Positions 27,171 through 34,804 of a stretch of DNA of 36,686 nt are shown one piece after another. Each line of letters starts with the position of its first letter. The stretch's first letter is position 1. This DNA comes from Hyphomicrobiales bacterium (GTDB taxonomy: Bacteria > Pseudomonadota > Alphaproteobacteria > Rhizobiales > Rhizobiaceae). The notes under the pieces were generated by a model. It had not been told where the DNA came from and ran no database searches. It saw nothing but the letters and a program-made list of their open reading frames with translations. The stretch lies in contig JAAEMP010000053.1 of the NCBI GenBank assembly GCA_024225445.1, positions 1 through 36,686 of the forward strand, in the 5' to 3' direction. Both the position numbers and the translations under genes were made by a program.

Positions 27171-27884
27171 ATGAAAATCGGTATCCTGCAATGTGGTCAC
27201 CTGGAAAAGGAAATTAAAAAGAAACATGGCGATTATGAGGATATGTTTTCTGTTCTTTTAGCTGGCAACGGATTTGCATTTGAAACTTATCTGGTCGTGG
27301 ATAATCAGTTTCCCGGCTCCGTTGATGAATGTGACGGCTGGCTGGTTACCGGCTCTGCCCATGGTACCTATGACGAACTGGAATGGATTACGCCTTTGGA
27401 GGACTTCATTCGGCGTTCCTATAACAACAGCGTTCCAATAGCCGGAATTTGTTTTGGCCATCAGATTATGGCCCAGGCCCTGGGTGGTAAAGTGGAAAAA
27501 TACTCCGGCGGTTGGGGTATCGGTCACACCCAGTATTCACTGGTCCAGGACGATTCCTACGTTGATCTGCTGGCCCTGCATCAGGATCAGGTCGTTGAAA
27601 CGCCACCAGAGGCTCACGTCATAGCCTGTACCGATTTTTGTGCAAATGCAGGATTGGCCTACAAGGGCAGTGCCATAAGTTTCCAGCCTCACCCGGAATT
27701 CACACCGGAATTTATGCGTGATATTATCGAGCACAAGATTAAACTCGGGCTTTCAAAGGAACTTGGTGAGGCCGCTCTCGCCCAAATTGGCACGCAATAT
27801 GATTCAGCCAGAATTGCACGGCAACTAGCTGATTTTTACAAACAGGATTATGAAGTGAAACCCGACACACAGGCGGCAGAATAA
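27171..27884 (+). CDS. Class I glutamine amidotransferase (GMP-synthase-like) protein
   Basis: A 237-residue stand-alone class I amidotransferase. The nucleophile is Cys94 in GICFGHQ, and the His174/Glu176 pair is in FQPHPEF, giving a complete triad. WLVTGSAHGTYDELEWI supplies the oxyanion/GS-AHG element typical of the GuaA-like branch that includes gamma-glutamyl-polyamine-type hydrolases and uncharacterised domain proteins. Without a synthetase partner it may hydrolyse a gamma-glutamyl bond or supply ammonia to an unlinked enzyme. AGAGG precedes the ATG. It starts a plus-strand cluster, 4 bp before the crotonase gene. Confidence 0.88.
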   Translation: MKIGILQCGHLEKEIKKKHGDYEDMFSVLLAGNGFAFETYLVVDNQFPGSVDECDGWLVTGSAHGTYDELEWITPLEDFIRRSYNNSVPIAGICFGHQIMAQALGGKVEKYSGGWGIGHTQYSLVQDDSYVDLLALHQDQVVETPPEAHVIACTDFCANAGLAYKGSAISFQPHPEFTPEFMRDIIEHKIKLGLSKELGEAALAQIGTQYDSARIARQLADFYKQDYEVKPDTQAAE

Positions 27885-27888
27885 TACC

Positions 27889-28680
27889 ATGACCGATCTG
27901 ATTATCAGAAGCCTTGAACAAGGTATTCTGCGTTTGACATTAAACAATCCCCAAAGCCGCAACGCCCTGTCAGAGGCCATGATTGACCATCTTAAAAACG
28001 CACTGGATCAGGCTGCATCAGACAAGCAGGTCAGGGTGATAATATTGGCGGCAAATGGTTCTGCTTTTTGTTCGGGCCACGATCTTAAAGAAATGACAAA
28101 AGCGCGCCAGCACAATGATGGTGGTCGTGCCTATTTTCATCAAGCGATTTCCAACAGCTCGGATTTGATGAAGAAAATTGTAAAACACCGCCTTCCGGTT
28201 ATCGCTGACATTCGTGGAATAGCTGCCGCGGCCGGCTGTCAGCTGGCTGCTTCCTGTGACCTGGCAATTGCCAGCGAAGATGCTCAATTTGTCACACCCG
28301 GTGTTAGTATTGGCCTGTTTTGTTCAACGCCGATGGTTGCACTAACGCGCAATATCTCCAGCAAGCACGCCATGGAAATGCTGATGTGCGGCGACATGAT
28401 CAGCGCCCGGCGAGCCGAACAGATGGGACTGGTGAACAAAGTCGTTGAATTATCCGGGATGGATCAGGCAGTTCAGCAGATGGCGGAAAAAATCGCCCAC
28501 AGATCCTCCATGACCCTGGAAACCGGAAAGTCGGCTTTTTACGCCCAGCTGGAGATGACATTGGATGAGGCCTATGACTACACTTCATCGGTAATGGCCG
28601 AGAACATGATCAAAAATGATGCCTGTGAAGGCATCAACGCCTTTATTGAAAAAAGATCTCCTCAATGGTCGGATTCCTGA
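27889..28680 (+). CDS. ECHDC3-like crotonase family protein
   Basis: A 263-residue crotonase-fold protein. FCSGHDLKEM gives the first oxyanion-hole element. Both catalytic glutamates of classical hydratases are replaced: Gln in AAGCQLAASCD and Gly in FVTPGVSIGLFCSTP. The VSIGLFCSTPMVAL block and the C-terminus (GINAFIEKRSPQW) resemble the ECHDC3 subgroup, whose chemistry is not well established. Simple enoyl-CoA hydratase activity is therefore unlikely. It lies between the amidotransferase (4 bp) and an acyl-CoA ligase (22 bp) and is presumably co-transcribed with them. Confidence 0.88.
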   Translation: MTDLIIRSLEQGILRLTLNNPQSRNALSEAMIDHLKNALDQAASDKQVRVIILAANGSAFCSGHDLKEMTKARQHNDGGRAYFHQAISNSSDLMKKIVKHRLPVIADIRGIAAAAGCQLAASCDLAIASEDAQFVTPGVSIGLFCSTPMVALTRNISSKHAMEMLMCGDMISARRAEQMGLVNKVVELSGMDQAVQQMAEKIAHRSSMTLETGKSAFYAQLEMTLDEAYDYTSSVMAENMIKNDACEGINAFIEKRSPQWSDS

Positions 28681-28702
28681 AAATCAGTTGAAAGTCCAAA
28701 AC

Positions 28703-30334
28703 ATGCCTGCCAGCCAATATGACACGGATCTCAACAAGAACCCGGCTAATCATCAACCGCTTACGCCTCTGGGTTTTCTTGAGCGAACCGCAAAAGTGTT
28801 CCCCGATCATACCGCAATCATACACGGTAAATCGAAGACTTCATATCGAGACTATTATGCAAGAGCTGTAAAACTGGCATCAGCCTTGTCGAAAAATGGA
28901 ATAGAAAAGAATGATACGGTTTCGGTGATGCTGGCCAATACGCCGCCAATGCTGGAGGCTCATTACGGAGTGCCCATGAGCGGGGCCGTACTTCATTGCA
29001 TGAATACCCGTCTGGACGCGGCCATTATTGCATTTCAGCTGGATCACGCGGAAACAAAACTGCTGATTATCGATCGCGAGTTTTCTGCCTTGATCAAGCA
29101 GGCCCTTGACAAGGCAGAAGTTACACCGGTTGTTATCACATGGGATGATCCGGAGTTTCCCCAAACGGGGGAAATGCTTGGAAAATTGGAATACGAACAG
29201 TTTATCGCACAGGGTGATGAGGATTATCAATGGCAAATGCCGTCAGATGAATGGGATGCAATTTCACTGAATTATACTTCCGGTACAACGGGAAATCCGA
29301 AAGGGGTTGTTTATCATCATCGCGGCGCCTATCTGCTCGCCCAGGGCAATGCCCTCACCGCCTCGATGGCCAAGCACTCGGTCTATTTGTGGACCCTGCC
29401 AATGTTTCATTGTAATGGCTGGTGTTTTCCCTGGACCCTGTCAGTGATCGCTGGAACCCATGTCTGCTTGCGTCAGGTACGCCAGAAAGCCATGTGGGAT
29501 TCATTGGCCGAGAACAGGGTAACCCACCTTTGTGGTGCACCGATTGTCATGTCGACCTTGTTGTCTGCAGATGAAAAGGACAAGCGGGATTTGACCCATG
29601 AAGTTGAATTCTTTACAGCCGCCGCTCCCCCGCCTGAGGCGGTGCTGGCGGCAATGGGGGAAGCGGGTTTCAACGTGACCCATCTTTACGGGCTGACGGA
29701 GACTTATGGCCCGGCTGTGGTCAATGACTGGAACAGGGATTGGGATCTACTAAATCCAGTGGAGCAGGCAGCAAAAAAGTCACGTCAGGGTGTGCGTTAT
29801 GTTTGCCTTGAAGATTTGAGCGTGCGTGATTCCGAGACGATGCAGTCAACTCCGATGGATGGCGAAACCATTGGTGAGATCATGTTCCGCGGCAATGTTG
29901 TAATGAAGGGCTACCTGAAAAATCCGACTGCTTCCGCTGATGCTTTCAAGGGCGGCTGGTTTCATTCCGGCGATCTGGGCGTAGCTCATGAGGATGGATA
30001 TATTCAAATCAAAGATCGCTCCAAGGATATCATCATTTCCGGAGGTGAAAATATTTCATCTATTGAGATCGAAGACGTACTTTACAAGCATGAAGGTATT
30101 GATACAGCGGCGGTTGTCGCCATTGAAGATGAAAAATGGGGAGAAACGCCTTGTGCCTTTGTTGAAACCAATGCCAGAGGTGGCGATTTGAACGAGCAGG
30201 CGGTGATTGAATGGTGCCGTGAGCACCTGGCCCGTTTCAAGGTGCCCAAGAAAGTTTTGTTTGAAGAAATTCCCAAAACCTCAACCGGGAAAATACAAAA
30301 ATATGTTCTGCGCCAAAGGGTGAAATCCCTTTGA
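28703..30334 (+). CDS. AMP-dependent acyl-CoA synthetase
   Basis: A 543-residue ANL enzyme from the ATG at 28703 (MPASQYDTDL); the frame extends upstream into the crotonase gene but that part is not conserved. P-loop YTSGTTGNPKGVVYHH lies near 195-210, GLTETYGP near 330, SGDLGVAHEDGY near 425, and the catalytic lysine in PKTSTGKIQKYVL. The opening NPANHQPLTPLGFLERTAKV is typical of medium-chain acyl-CoA synthetases and of DmdB-like methylmercaptopropionate-CoA ligases. Substrate class cannot be separated by eye. It would feed the ECHDC3-like enzyme's pool of acyl-CoA, by position only. Confidence 0.9.
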   Translation: MPASQYDTDLNKNPANHQPLTPLGFLERTAKVFPDHTAIIHGKSKTSYRDYYARAVKLASALSKNGIEKNDTVSVMLANTPPMLEAHYGVPMSGAVLHCMNTRLDAAIIAFQLDHAETKLLIIDREFSALIKQALDKAEVTPVVITWDDPEFPQTGEMLGKLEYEQFIAQGDEDYQWQMPSDEWDAISLNYTSGTTGNPKGVVYHHRGAYLLAQGNALTASMAKHSVYLWTLPMFHCNGWCFPWTLSVIAGTHVCLRQVRQKAMWDSLAENRVTHLCGAPIVMSTLLSADEKDKRDLTHEVEFFTAAAPPPEAVLAAMGEAGFNVTHLYGLTETYGPAVVNDWNRDWDLLNPVEQAAKKSRQGVRYVCLEDLSVRDSETMQSTPMDGETIGEIMFRGNVVMKGYLKNPTASADAFKGGWFHSGDLGVAHEDGYIQIKDRSKDIIISGGENISSIEIEDVLYKHEGIDTAAVVAIEDEKWGETPCAFVETNARGGDLNEQAVIEWCREHLARFKVPKKVLFEEIPKTSTGKIQKYVLRQRVKSL

Positions 30335-30867
30335 CCGCTTTTTCCCATGAACATTATGAGGATGAATATATTGAAGCAATTCTGGCTTCCATCAAAACCG
30401 TTGCCGTGGTTGGAGCCAGTGCAAAAAACATTCGTCCCTCGTATTTCGTCGTTAAATATCTGTTGTCCAAGGGCTACGATGTAATCCCGGTTAACCCTGG
30501 TCACGCAGGACGGGAAATTTGTGGAGCCAAGACCTATGCCTCATTGTCAGAGATTGATCGTCCGGTAGATATGGTTGATATATTCCGGAATTCAGACGCC
30601 GCCCTGCCTGTTGTCAGGGAGGCTCTGACCCTGGACCCGCTGCCAAAAGTGATTTGGATGCAACTGGAAATTCGCAATGATGCGGCAGCTACTCTGGCTG
30701 AAAATGCCGGCATCAAAGTGGTAATGAATCGTTGCCCTAAAATTGAATATGCCAGACTAAGCGGCGAAATTGGCTGGGCTGGTGTCAGTTCCGGTGTGCT
30801 GTCATCGAAAAAACCCCGACTGAAAAAAGGGTTTCAGAGTTTTGGCATTGTTTCGCGCGATACATGA
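30331..30867 (+). CDS. CoA-binding domain protein (YccU-like)
   Basis: A 178-residue protein with the succinyl-CoA-synthetase-like CoA-binding Rossmann fold: TVAVVGASAKNIRPSYFVVKYLL near 23-45, DVIPVNPGHAGREICG, and VIWMQLEIRNDAAATLAENAGIKVVMNRCPKIEY. The start must be TTG at 30331, because no ATG or GTG precedes the conserved fold; it overlaps the TGA of the synthetase gene. A hairpin AAAGGG/CCCTTT (30315-30332) spans this junction. The family binds CoA but its role is not defined. It is the last gene of the cluster; the inverted-repeat element starts 24 bp downstream. Confidence 0.87.
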   Translation: MTAFSHEHYEDEYIEAILASIKTVAVVGASAKNIRPSYFVVKYLLSKGYDVIPVNPGHAGREICGAKTYASLSEIDRPVDMVDIFRNSDAALPVVREALTLDPLPKVIWMQLEIRNDAAATLAENAGIKVVMNRCPKIEYARLSGEIGWAGVSSGVLSSKKPRLKKGFQSFGIVSRDT

Positions 30868-30890
30868 GAACTCAAGCTCAATCCTTCAAC

Positions 30891-30923
30891 TAGCGCACTT
30901 CCGGTTTAGATTGAATCATTTGA
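30891..30923 (+). repeat. Left terminal inverted repeat of the MITE-like element
   Basis: Thirty-three bases beginning TAGCGCACTTCCGG. They are the reverse complement of 31158-31190 except for a C/A difference at the fourth base and one substitution in the ATCATTTGA segment. Confidence 0.85.
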
Positions 30924-31157
30924 CTTGTCTTTCACGTTTGCTGGCAAGGCATGCTTTGCGCAGTGGTCTATAGACCATAAGCGAAGCATAACGCAGTCCA
31001 GCGGGCGTGAAAAACAAGCCTTCGCCATATTCCTGGGGCGGCCCAAATCAGCCCCCAGAATCTTATTGGGGCTGCGTTGCGAACCTTGCCCGATATACAT
31101 TTCGCCCAGATATATTTTCGGGTTCCGCGCCTAGCCGAGTGAACTGATTTGACTCCA

Positions 31158-31190
31158 TCAAATGGTTCAATCTAAACCGGAAGTGCTCTA
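31158..31190 (-). repeat. Right terminal inverted repeat of the MITE-like element
   Basis: Read on the minus strand it begins TAGAGCACTTCCGG and pairs with 30891-30923. Its first three bases are the TAG stop codon of sat. Confidence 0.85.
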
Positions 31191-32357
31191 TAAGCTGTTG
31201 TAATATCTGCGCAGAACCTCCACCACTTCGGGGCGTGAAAACTCCTTGGGAATTTCTGCACCTGTTGATAACATTTCACGTTGCTGGGTACCTGAGATTG
31301 ATATCTGGTCCGCTTTCCCATGGGGGCAGGTTTTGGCCGTTGCCATGCCATCGCAAATTTTGCAGAAGAAAGTGATATCGATTTTCAGGGCCTGGGTTGT
31401 CAGGCTCCCGGCTGGAATTTCATCAAAGATCTTGTGAGCATCAAACGGGCCGTAATAATCACCAACTCCGGCATGATCGCGCCCGATAATCAGGTGGGAA
31501 CAACCAAAATTTTGCCGGATCAAGGCATGAAACAGGGCTTCGCGAGGGCCTGCATAGCGCATCTCAATTGGGTAACCGGCCTGAATAACCGTGCCTTTGA
31601 CAAAATAATTGTCGATCATCGCCTGAATGGCTTCGGTGCGCACTTCCGCAGGAATATCACCGGGTTTGAGTGCGCCAAGTACCTGATGGATAAAAACACC
31701 ATCGGTGATTTCGACGGCAATCTTGGCAAGATATTCATGGCTGCGGTGCATCGGGTTTCTGGTCTGGAATGCTGCCGCCCGGCTCCAGCCTTTTTCAATG
31801 AAGGCGGTACGCGATTGTTCCGGTGTCAAATAAAGATCAGCGTATTTCTCCGGATATTCCCCTTCAGACAACACTTTCACACTACCACCCAGATTGACCG
31901 TTTCCTGGGCCAAAACCTTTTGCACGCCGGGATGGTTTTCATCGTCTGTTTTGTAAACCGAAACGCATTCCAGCTTCTTGTCGATGGAATATTTCTCAGC
32001 GACATTCATCACCGCCAGAATTTCTCCGCTTTCACCATCCGCCAATGCGATATCTTCGCCAATTGTGATGCTGTCAGCCTTGTCACTGCCAGCAGATACG
32101 GTAACCGGTATTGGCCAGAACAAGCCGTTTGCAAGTTTCATGTCCTCACAGACACCGCGCCAGTCGGCCTCACCCATAAAACCATCGAGGGGGGTATAAG
32201 CGCCCATTCCAAGCATGAAGACATCAGAGATTTCCCGGGTGGTGAGGGGAATTGATTTGAGAGCGGCAGCCTTTTCAAGCTCGCTTGCCCGGTCATCGCC
32301 ACTAAGTAGCAGCGGTTTCAGGGTTTTGGATCCATGCGGTGGTACCAATTCAGTCAT
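31188..32357 (-). CDS. sat: ATP sulfurylase (sulfate adenylyltransferase)
   Basis: A 389-residue homo-oligomeric-type Sat, of the size used by sulfur oxidisers and sulfate reducers. Active-site motifs are [11 protein letters not shown] (198-208; QxRNP and HxxH) and [20 protein letters not shown]. In the cytoplasm it would run in the direction APS plus pyrophosphate to ATP plus sulfate, completing sulfite oxidation started by the AprAB complex encoded nearby; assimilatory use is the alternative. It has a good ribosome-binding site (GAGGAAG) and its own promoter at 32389-32416. The protein ends YYNSL at a TAG that is also the end of an inverted-repeat element, but the length is normal. Confidence 0.95.
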   Translation of the reverse strand: MTELVPPHGSKTLKPLLLSGDDRASELEKAAALKSIPLTTREISDVFMLGMGAYTPLDGFMGEADWRGVCEDMKLANGLFWPIPVTVSAGSDKADSITIGEDIALADGESGEILAVMNVAEKYSIDKKLECVSVYKTDDENHPGVQKVLAQETVNLGGSVKVLSEGEYPEKYADLYLTPEQSRTAFIEKGWSRAAAFQTRNPMHRSHEYLAKIAVEITDGVFIHQVLGALKPGDIPAEVRTEAIQAMIDNYFVKGTVIQAGYPIEMRYAGPREALFHALIRQNFGCSHLIIGRDHAGVGDYYGPFDAHKIFDEIPAGSLTTQALKIDITFFCKICDGMATAKTCPHGKADQISISGTQQREMLSTGAEIPKEFSRPEVVEVLRRYYNSL

Positions 32358-32388
32358 TTTTTGCTTCCTCTGTGTGTACTTGGCAATA

Positions 32389-32416
32389 TTTATACAGTTC
32401 TGTTGGAACCTTTCAA
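32389..32416 (-). promoter_or_regulatory. Sigma70-type promoter of sat
   Basis: On the minus strand TTGAAA (complement of 32411-32416) is followed after 16 bases by TATAAA (complement of 32389-32394), about 30 bp upstream of the sat ATG. The spacer contains GTTC-CAACA-GAAC, a small dyad that could be an operator. An upstream hairpin (TGGATTG/CAATCCA, 32437-32455) separates it from the metallophosphoesterase gene. Confidence 0.6.
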
Positions 32417-32460
32417 ATCATGCGCGTTTTCGTCGGTGGATTGAAAAACAATCCATCTGC

Positions 32461-33174
32461 CTAAAAATCATAAACCTCATAAACCGGTCGTCCTCTCATC
32501 TCTTCCCCGTAATCCCCCCACCGCAAATCAATCGCCAGGGCTGATATTGCGAGCAAATCAGTATTGCCCAATTTGTGCCTGCCATATCGGTGGGAATGTC
32601 CGCTGAATATCTTGATAATTTGTGGATTGTCACGCACAATTTTTTCAAACTGTGCGACAACCTCATGAGAGATGAATTGAAATGGCCGGGGTGCTTCAAC
32701 AATGTCAAATGTCGGATGATGCATAAATATGACGGTCGGTTTCTCCCCGTCCTCATTGAGCATTTGTACCAGGTTATTCAACCGTGCCTCGCACAGATTG
32801 CCCAGTCTTTCACCTTCATCAAGCGTATCGAGAAAAACAAGGCGATGGGAATCCTGGTTGATGGTGTATTGAAAAAACCGGGAATCATCGTGCAACTTCA
32901 TTGCCTTGCCGAAGATCATCTTCATTTCCCTTCGCCGATCCTTGTTTCCCGGAATAACGTAAAGCGGCATTTTCAATTGCCCCAGCAGTTCATGGGCAGC
33001 CTGATATTCCTCAACCAGGCCGTTGTGGGTAATGTCGCCTGTATGGATGACCAATTGGGGTGAGGGATGCATCAGGTTGATTTCATCAACCGCCAATTTC
33101 AGATCGGCGAGCCTGTCGGTATTTTCAGGTTCCGGCAGGCAGATATGTGTGTCGGAGATATGAGCAATTTTCAT
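32461..33174 (-). CDS. Calcineurin-like metallophosphoesterase (CpdA-like)
   Basis: A 237-residue cytoplasmic phosphoesterase. The dinuclear-metal motifs are all present: Asp8 and His10 (HISDTHI), Asp47 (HTGDITHNG), Asn77 (PGNKDRR), the HHPTF block and GHSHRYG. This arrangement matches cAMP phosphodiesterases of the CpdA/Rv0805 group, though other phosphodiester substrates are possible. The start at 33174 (MKIAHISD) is chosen because the motif-bearing strand begins there; an upstream in-frame extension from 33237 is not conserved in character. It lies 103 bp upstream of sat on the same strand, and a link to sulfur metabolism (for example turnover of a nucleotide by-product) would be speculation. 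Confidence 0.87.
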   Translation of the reverse strand: MKIAHISDTHICLPEPENTDRLADLKLAVDEINLMHPSPQLVIHTGDITHNGLVEEYQAAHELLGQLKMPLYVIPGNKDRRREMKMIFGKAMKLHDDSRFFQYTINQDSHRLVFLDTLDEGERLGNLCEARLNNLVQMLNEDGEKPTVIFMHHPTFDIVEAPRPFQFISHEVVAQFEKIVRDNPQIIKIFSGHSHRYGRHKLGNTDLLAISALAIDLRWGDYGEEMRGRPVYEVYDF

Positions 33175-33393
33175 GGAGTTGCTTATTCCTGGTGTGACGA
33201 AAAAATGTATTTGTCCTTGCATGAGCGAGAAGCCCAAGCAGAAAATTGTCGTAGTGGCAGCTCCAGTGGAATAATTCTTTCAAATGCCGACTATCAATAA
33301 TATTTCCGCTTGGCACCACATATTATGGCTGTTTGGCACCACGCAAATGCATTGGATAGATGCCACTATATTGCTTTATTAATAAAAGTTGGG

Positions 33394-33421
33394 TTGACAT
33401 TCAATGATATGAATGTTTCAT
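33394..33421 (+). promoter_or_regulatory. Promoter of the aprMBA operon with an embedded dyad
   Basis: A perfect -35 TTGACA (33394-33399), a 16-bp spacer and TTTCAT (33416-33421) as -10. Between and overlapping them is an inverted repeat, ACATTCA (33397-33403) and TGAATGT (33410-33416), in the position of an operator. The implied transcript start near 33428 lies downstream of the ATG at 33413, which supports the later aprM start at 33458. Confidence 0.55.
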
Positions 33422-33457
33422 CAACAGGTACTTATCAGATTGAAGGAACTCAGATTC

Positions 33458-34252
33458 ATGATCACTGACAATCCCTTTTCCGTGCTTTCGCAAAGCATTT
33501 CCCCCGCCATCATGCAGATATATGTCATTGCGATGTTTGTTTTGGTTGTTGGCGGAACAATACTGGACACGATTCACAAGAAAAGCGCCAAGTACTTCTT
33601 TGAAAACTCAAAAAAAGCACAGGAACGCACAACCCGAACTGTCGGCGGCGGGGAAAAAATATCGATTGCTGTCAAAACGGTAGTTTCAGACATTGCTACG
33701 TCGGCTGAATTCTGCAACCAGAGGCGCAGAGTTTCCCATCTTCTCACCATGTACGGTTTCGTGATCTTTGTCGCAACTACAGCCATTATGGTGTTTTTCT
33801 ATCCAACACCTGCAGCTCCCACGCCTGTTTATCTGCCCTTGCTGTGGCATTTGGGCGCACTGATGCTTTGTGTAGGCGGTTACTGGTTCTGGTTCTTCAT
33901 CAGGGTGGATGTTGCTGCTGAGGGTCACCACTGGTATCGCATTGTTCGTGCTGACCTGTTCATTCTGTCATTGCTTGCAACAGCCACTTTCGGATTAGTC
34001 TGGTCTTTTCTGCAAGCCACTGGCGCTAGCGCATTGGCAACTGTTTTCCTTGGCTTGTTTATTTTGTCCAGTCTGGTTTTGTTTGCAGGAGTGCTGTGGT
34101 CGAAATTCGCCCATATGTTCTTCAAACCGGCTGCAGCTTTTCAAAAACGGGTAATCAAGGCAGATGGTTCGAGAGATAATTTGCCTTTGCCCGCAGACAA
34201 ACCTGAGAAATTCGGTCTTGGTATCAAAAGGCTTAGCCCCAGGAATTACTAA
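33458..34252 (+). CDS. aprM: AprM, putative membrane anchor of APS reductase
   Basis: A 264-residue integral membrane protein with about five helices (17-36, 94-115, 126-148, 166-186, 192-214). The 55-residue hydrophilic loop after helix 1 is conserved in character in AprM proteins. Histidines at or near helix ends (His94, His131, His156, His157, His219) are candidate haem b ligands as in the NarI/HdrE/QmoC fold family; this is inference. In Apr loci that lack qmoABC, AprM is thought to pass electrons from AprBA to quinone. The ATG at 33458, with AAGGA upstream, is preferred over 33413, which lies within the promoter. It is the first gene of aprMBA. Confidence 0.88.
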   Translation: MITDNPFSVLSQSISPAIMQIYVIAMFVLVVGGTILDTIHKKSAKYFFENSKKAQERTTRTVGGGEKISIAVKTVVSDIATSAEFCNQRRRVSHLLTMYGFVIFVATTAIMVFFYPTPAAPTPVYLPLLWHLGALMLCVGGYWFWFFIRVDVAAEGHHWYRIVRADLFILSLLATATFGLVWSFLQATGASALATVFLGLFILSSLVLFAGVLWSKFAHMFFKPAAAFQKRVIKADGSRDNLPLPADKPEKFGLGIKRLSPRNY

Positions 34253-34333
34253 AAAAACATATCAATAACAGGCTTGTGTCGATGGCTTAACACATCGATT
34301 TTCGGTCTCAACTGTTAAAGGAAACGAATCACC

Positions 34334-34804
34334 ATGCCAACATTTGTCTATATGACCCGTTGTGATGGTTGCGGACATTGCGTCGACATTTGTCCATCCG
34401 ACATCATGCACATTGATACCACTACCAGGCGTGCCTACAACATGGAACCCAACATGTGTTGGGAGTGTTACTCCTGCGTCAAGGCTTGCCCGCAAAACGC
34501 CATTGACGTGCGTGGATATGCTGACTTTGCCCCTCTGGGGCACTCGGTTCGTGTGTTACGGGAAGAAGAAAAAGGAACCATTTCCTGGAAAATCAGGTTT
34601 CGTGATGGACGCGAGAAGAATTTTGTCTCGCCAATTACCACAAAACCATGGGGTGAGGGCATTGAAGATCTTGCCGATCTGAATGTGCCGGATGAGGAAG
34701 CATTGAATTCGCAATTGCTTGCCTATGAGCCTGATGTTCTTGGTTATGAGGGTGGAGTGCGGACCCTGAAAAAGGGCCAACTCAAGCAAGGGGTTTATTA
34801 CTGA
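34334..34804 (+). CDS. aprB: APS reductase beta subunit
   Basis: A 156-residue ferredoxin-like subunit carrying two [4Fe-4S] clusters, ligated by Cys10, Cys13, Cys16 and Cys20-Pro, and by Cys42, Cys45, Cys48 and Cys52-Pro. The C-terminal half (VRVLREEEKGTISWKIRFRD and on) forms the tail that wraps around AprA in known structures. The length is typical. It transfers electrons from the AprA flavin to the membrane partner. AAAGGA precedes the ATG and its TGA overlaps the aprA ATG by one base. Confidence 0.96.
   Translation: MPTFVYMTRCDGCGHCVDICPSDIMHIDTTTRRAYNMEPNMCWECYSCVKACPQNAIDVRGYADFAPLGHSVRVLREEEKGTISWKIRFRDGREKNFVSPITTKPWGEGIEDLADLNVPDEEALNSQLLAYEPDVLGYEGGVRTLKKGQLKQGVYY

Larger units (their letters stand above)
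30891..31190. mobile_element. 300-bp MITE-like element with 33-bp terminal inverted repeats
   Basis: The left end 30891-30923 and right end 31158-31190 are inverted repeats of 33 bp with two mismatches, the 29-bp core having one (GCACTTCCGGTTTAGATTGA...). TA borders each end, consistent with a TA target duplication as made by IS630/mariner-type transposases. The interior holds no transposase. It contains a palindrome TGGTCTATAGACCA (30964-30977) nested inside ATGCTTTGC/GCGAAGCAT, and a second stem CTGGGG/CCCCAG at 31033-31058. Size, ends and lack of coding capacity fit a miniature inverted-repeat element. The right end coincides with the sat stop codon. Confidence 0.7.

Noticed and set aside
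28616-28702. Upstream extension of the acyl-CoA synthetase into the crotonase gene
   Set aside because: Overlapping codons belong to the conserved crotonase C-terminus, and the synthetase family start matches the ATG at 28703.
30906-31134. Short open frames inside the inverted-repeat element (both strands)
   Set aside because: They run across hairpins and overlap each other on opposite strands. They have no ribosome-binding sites and do not resemble a transposase.
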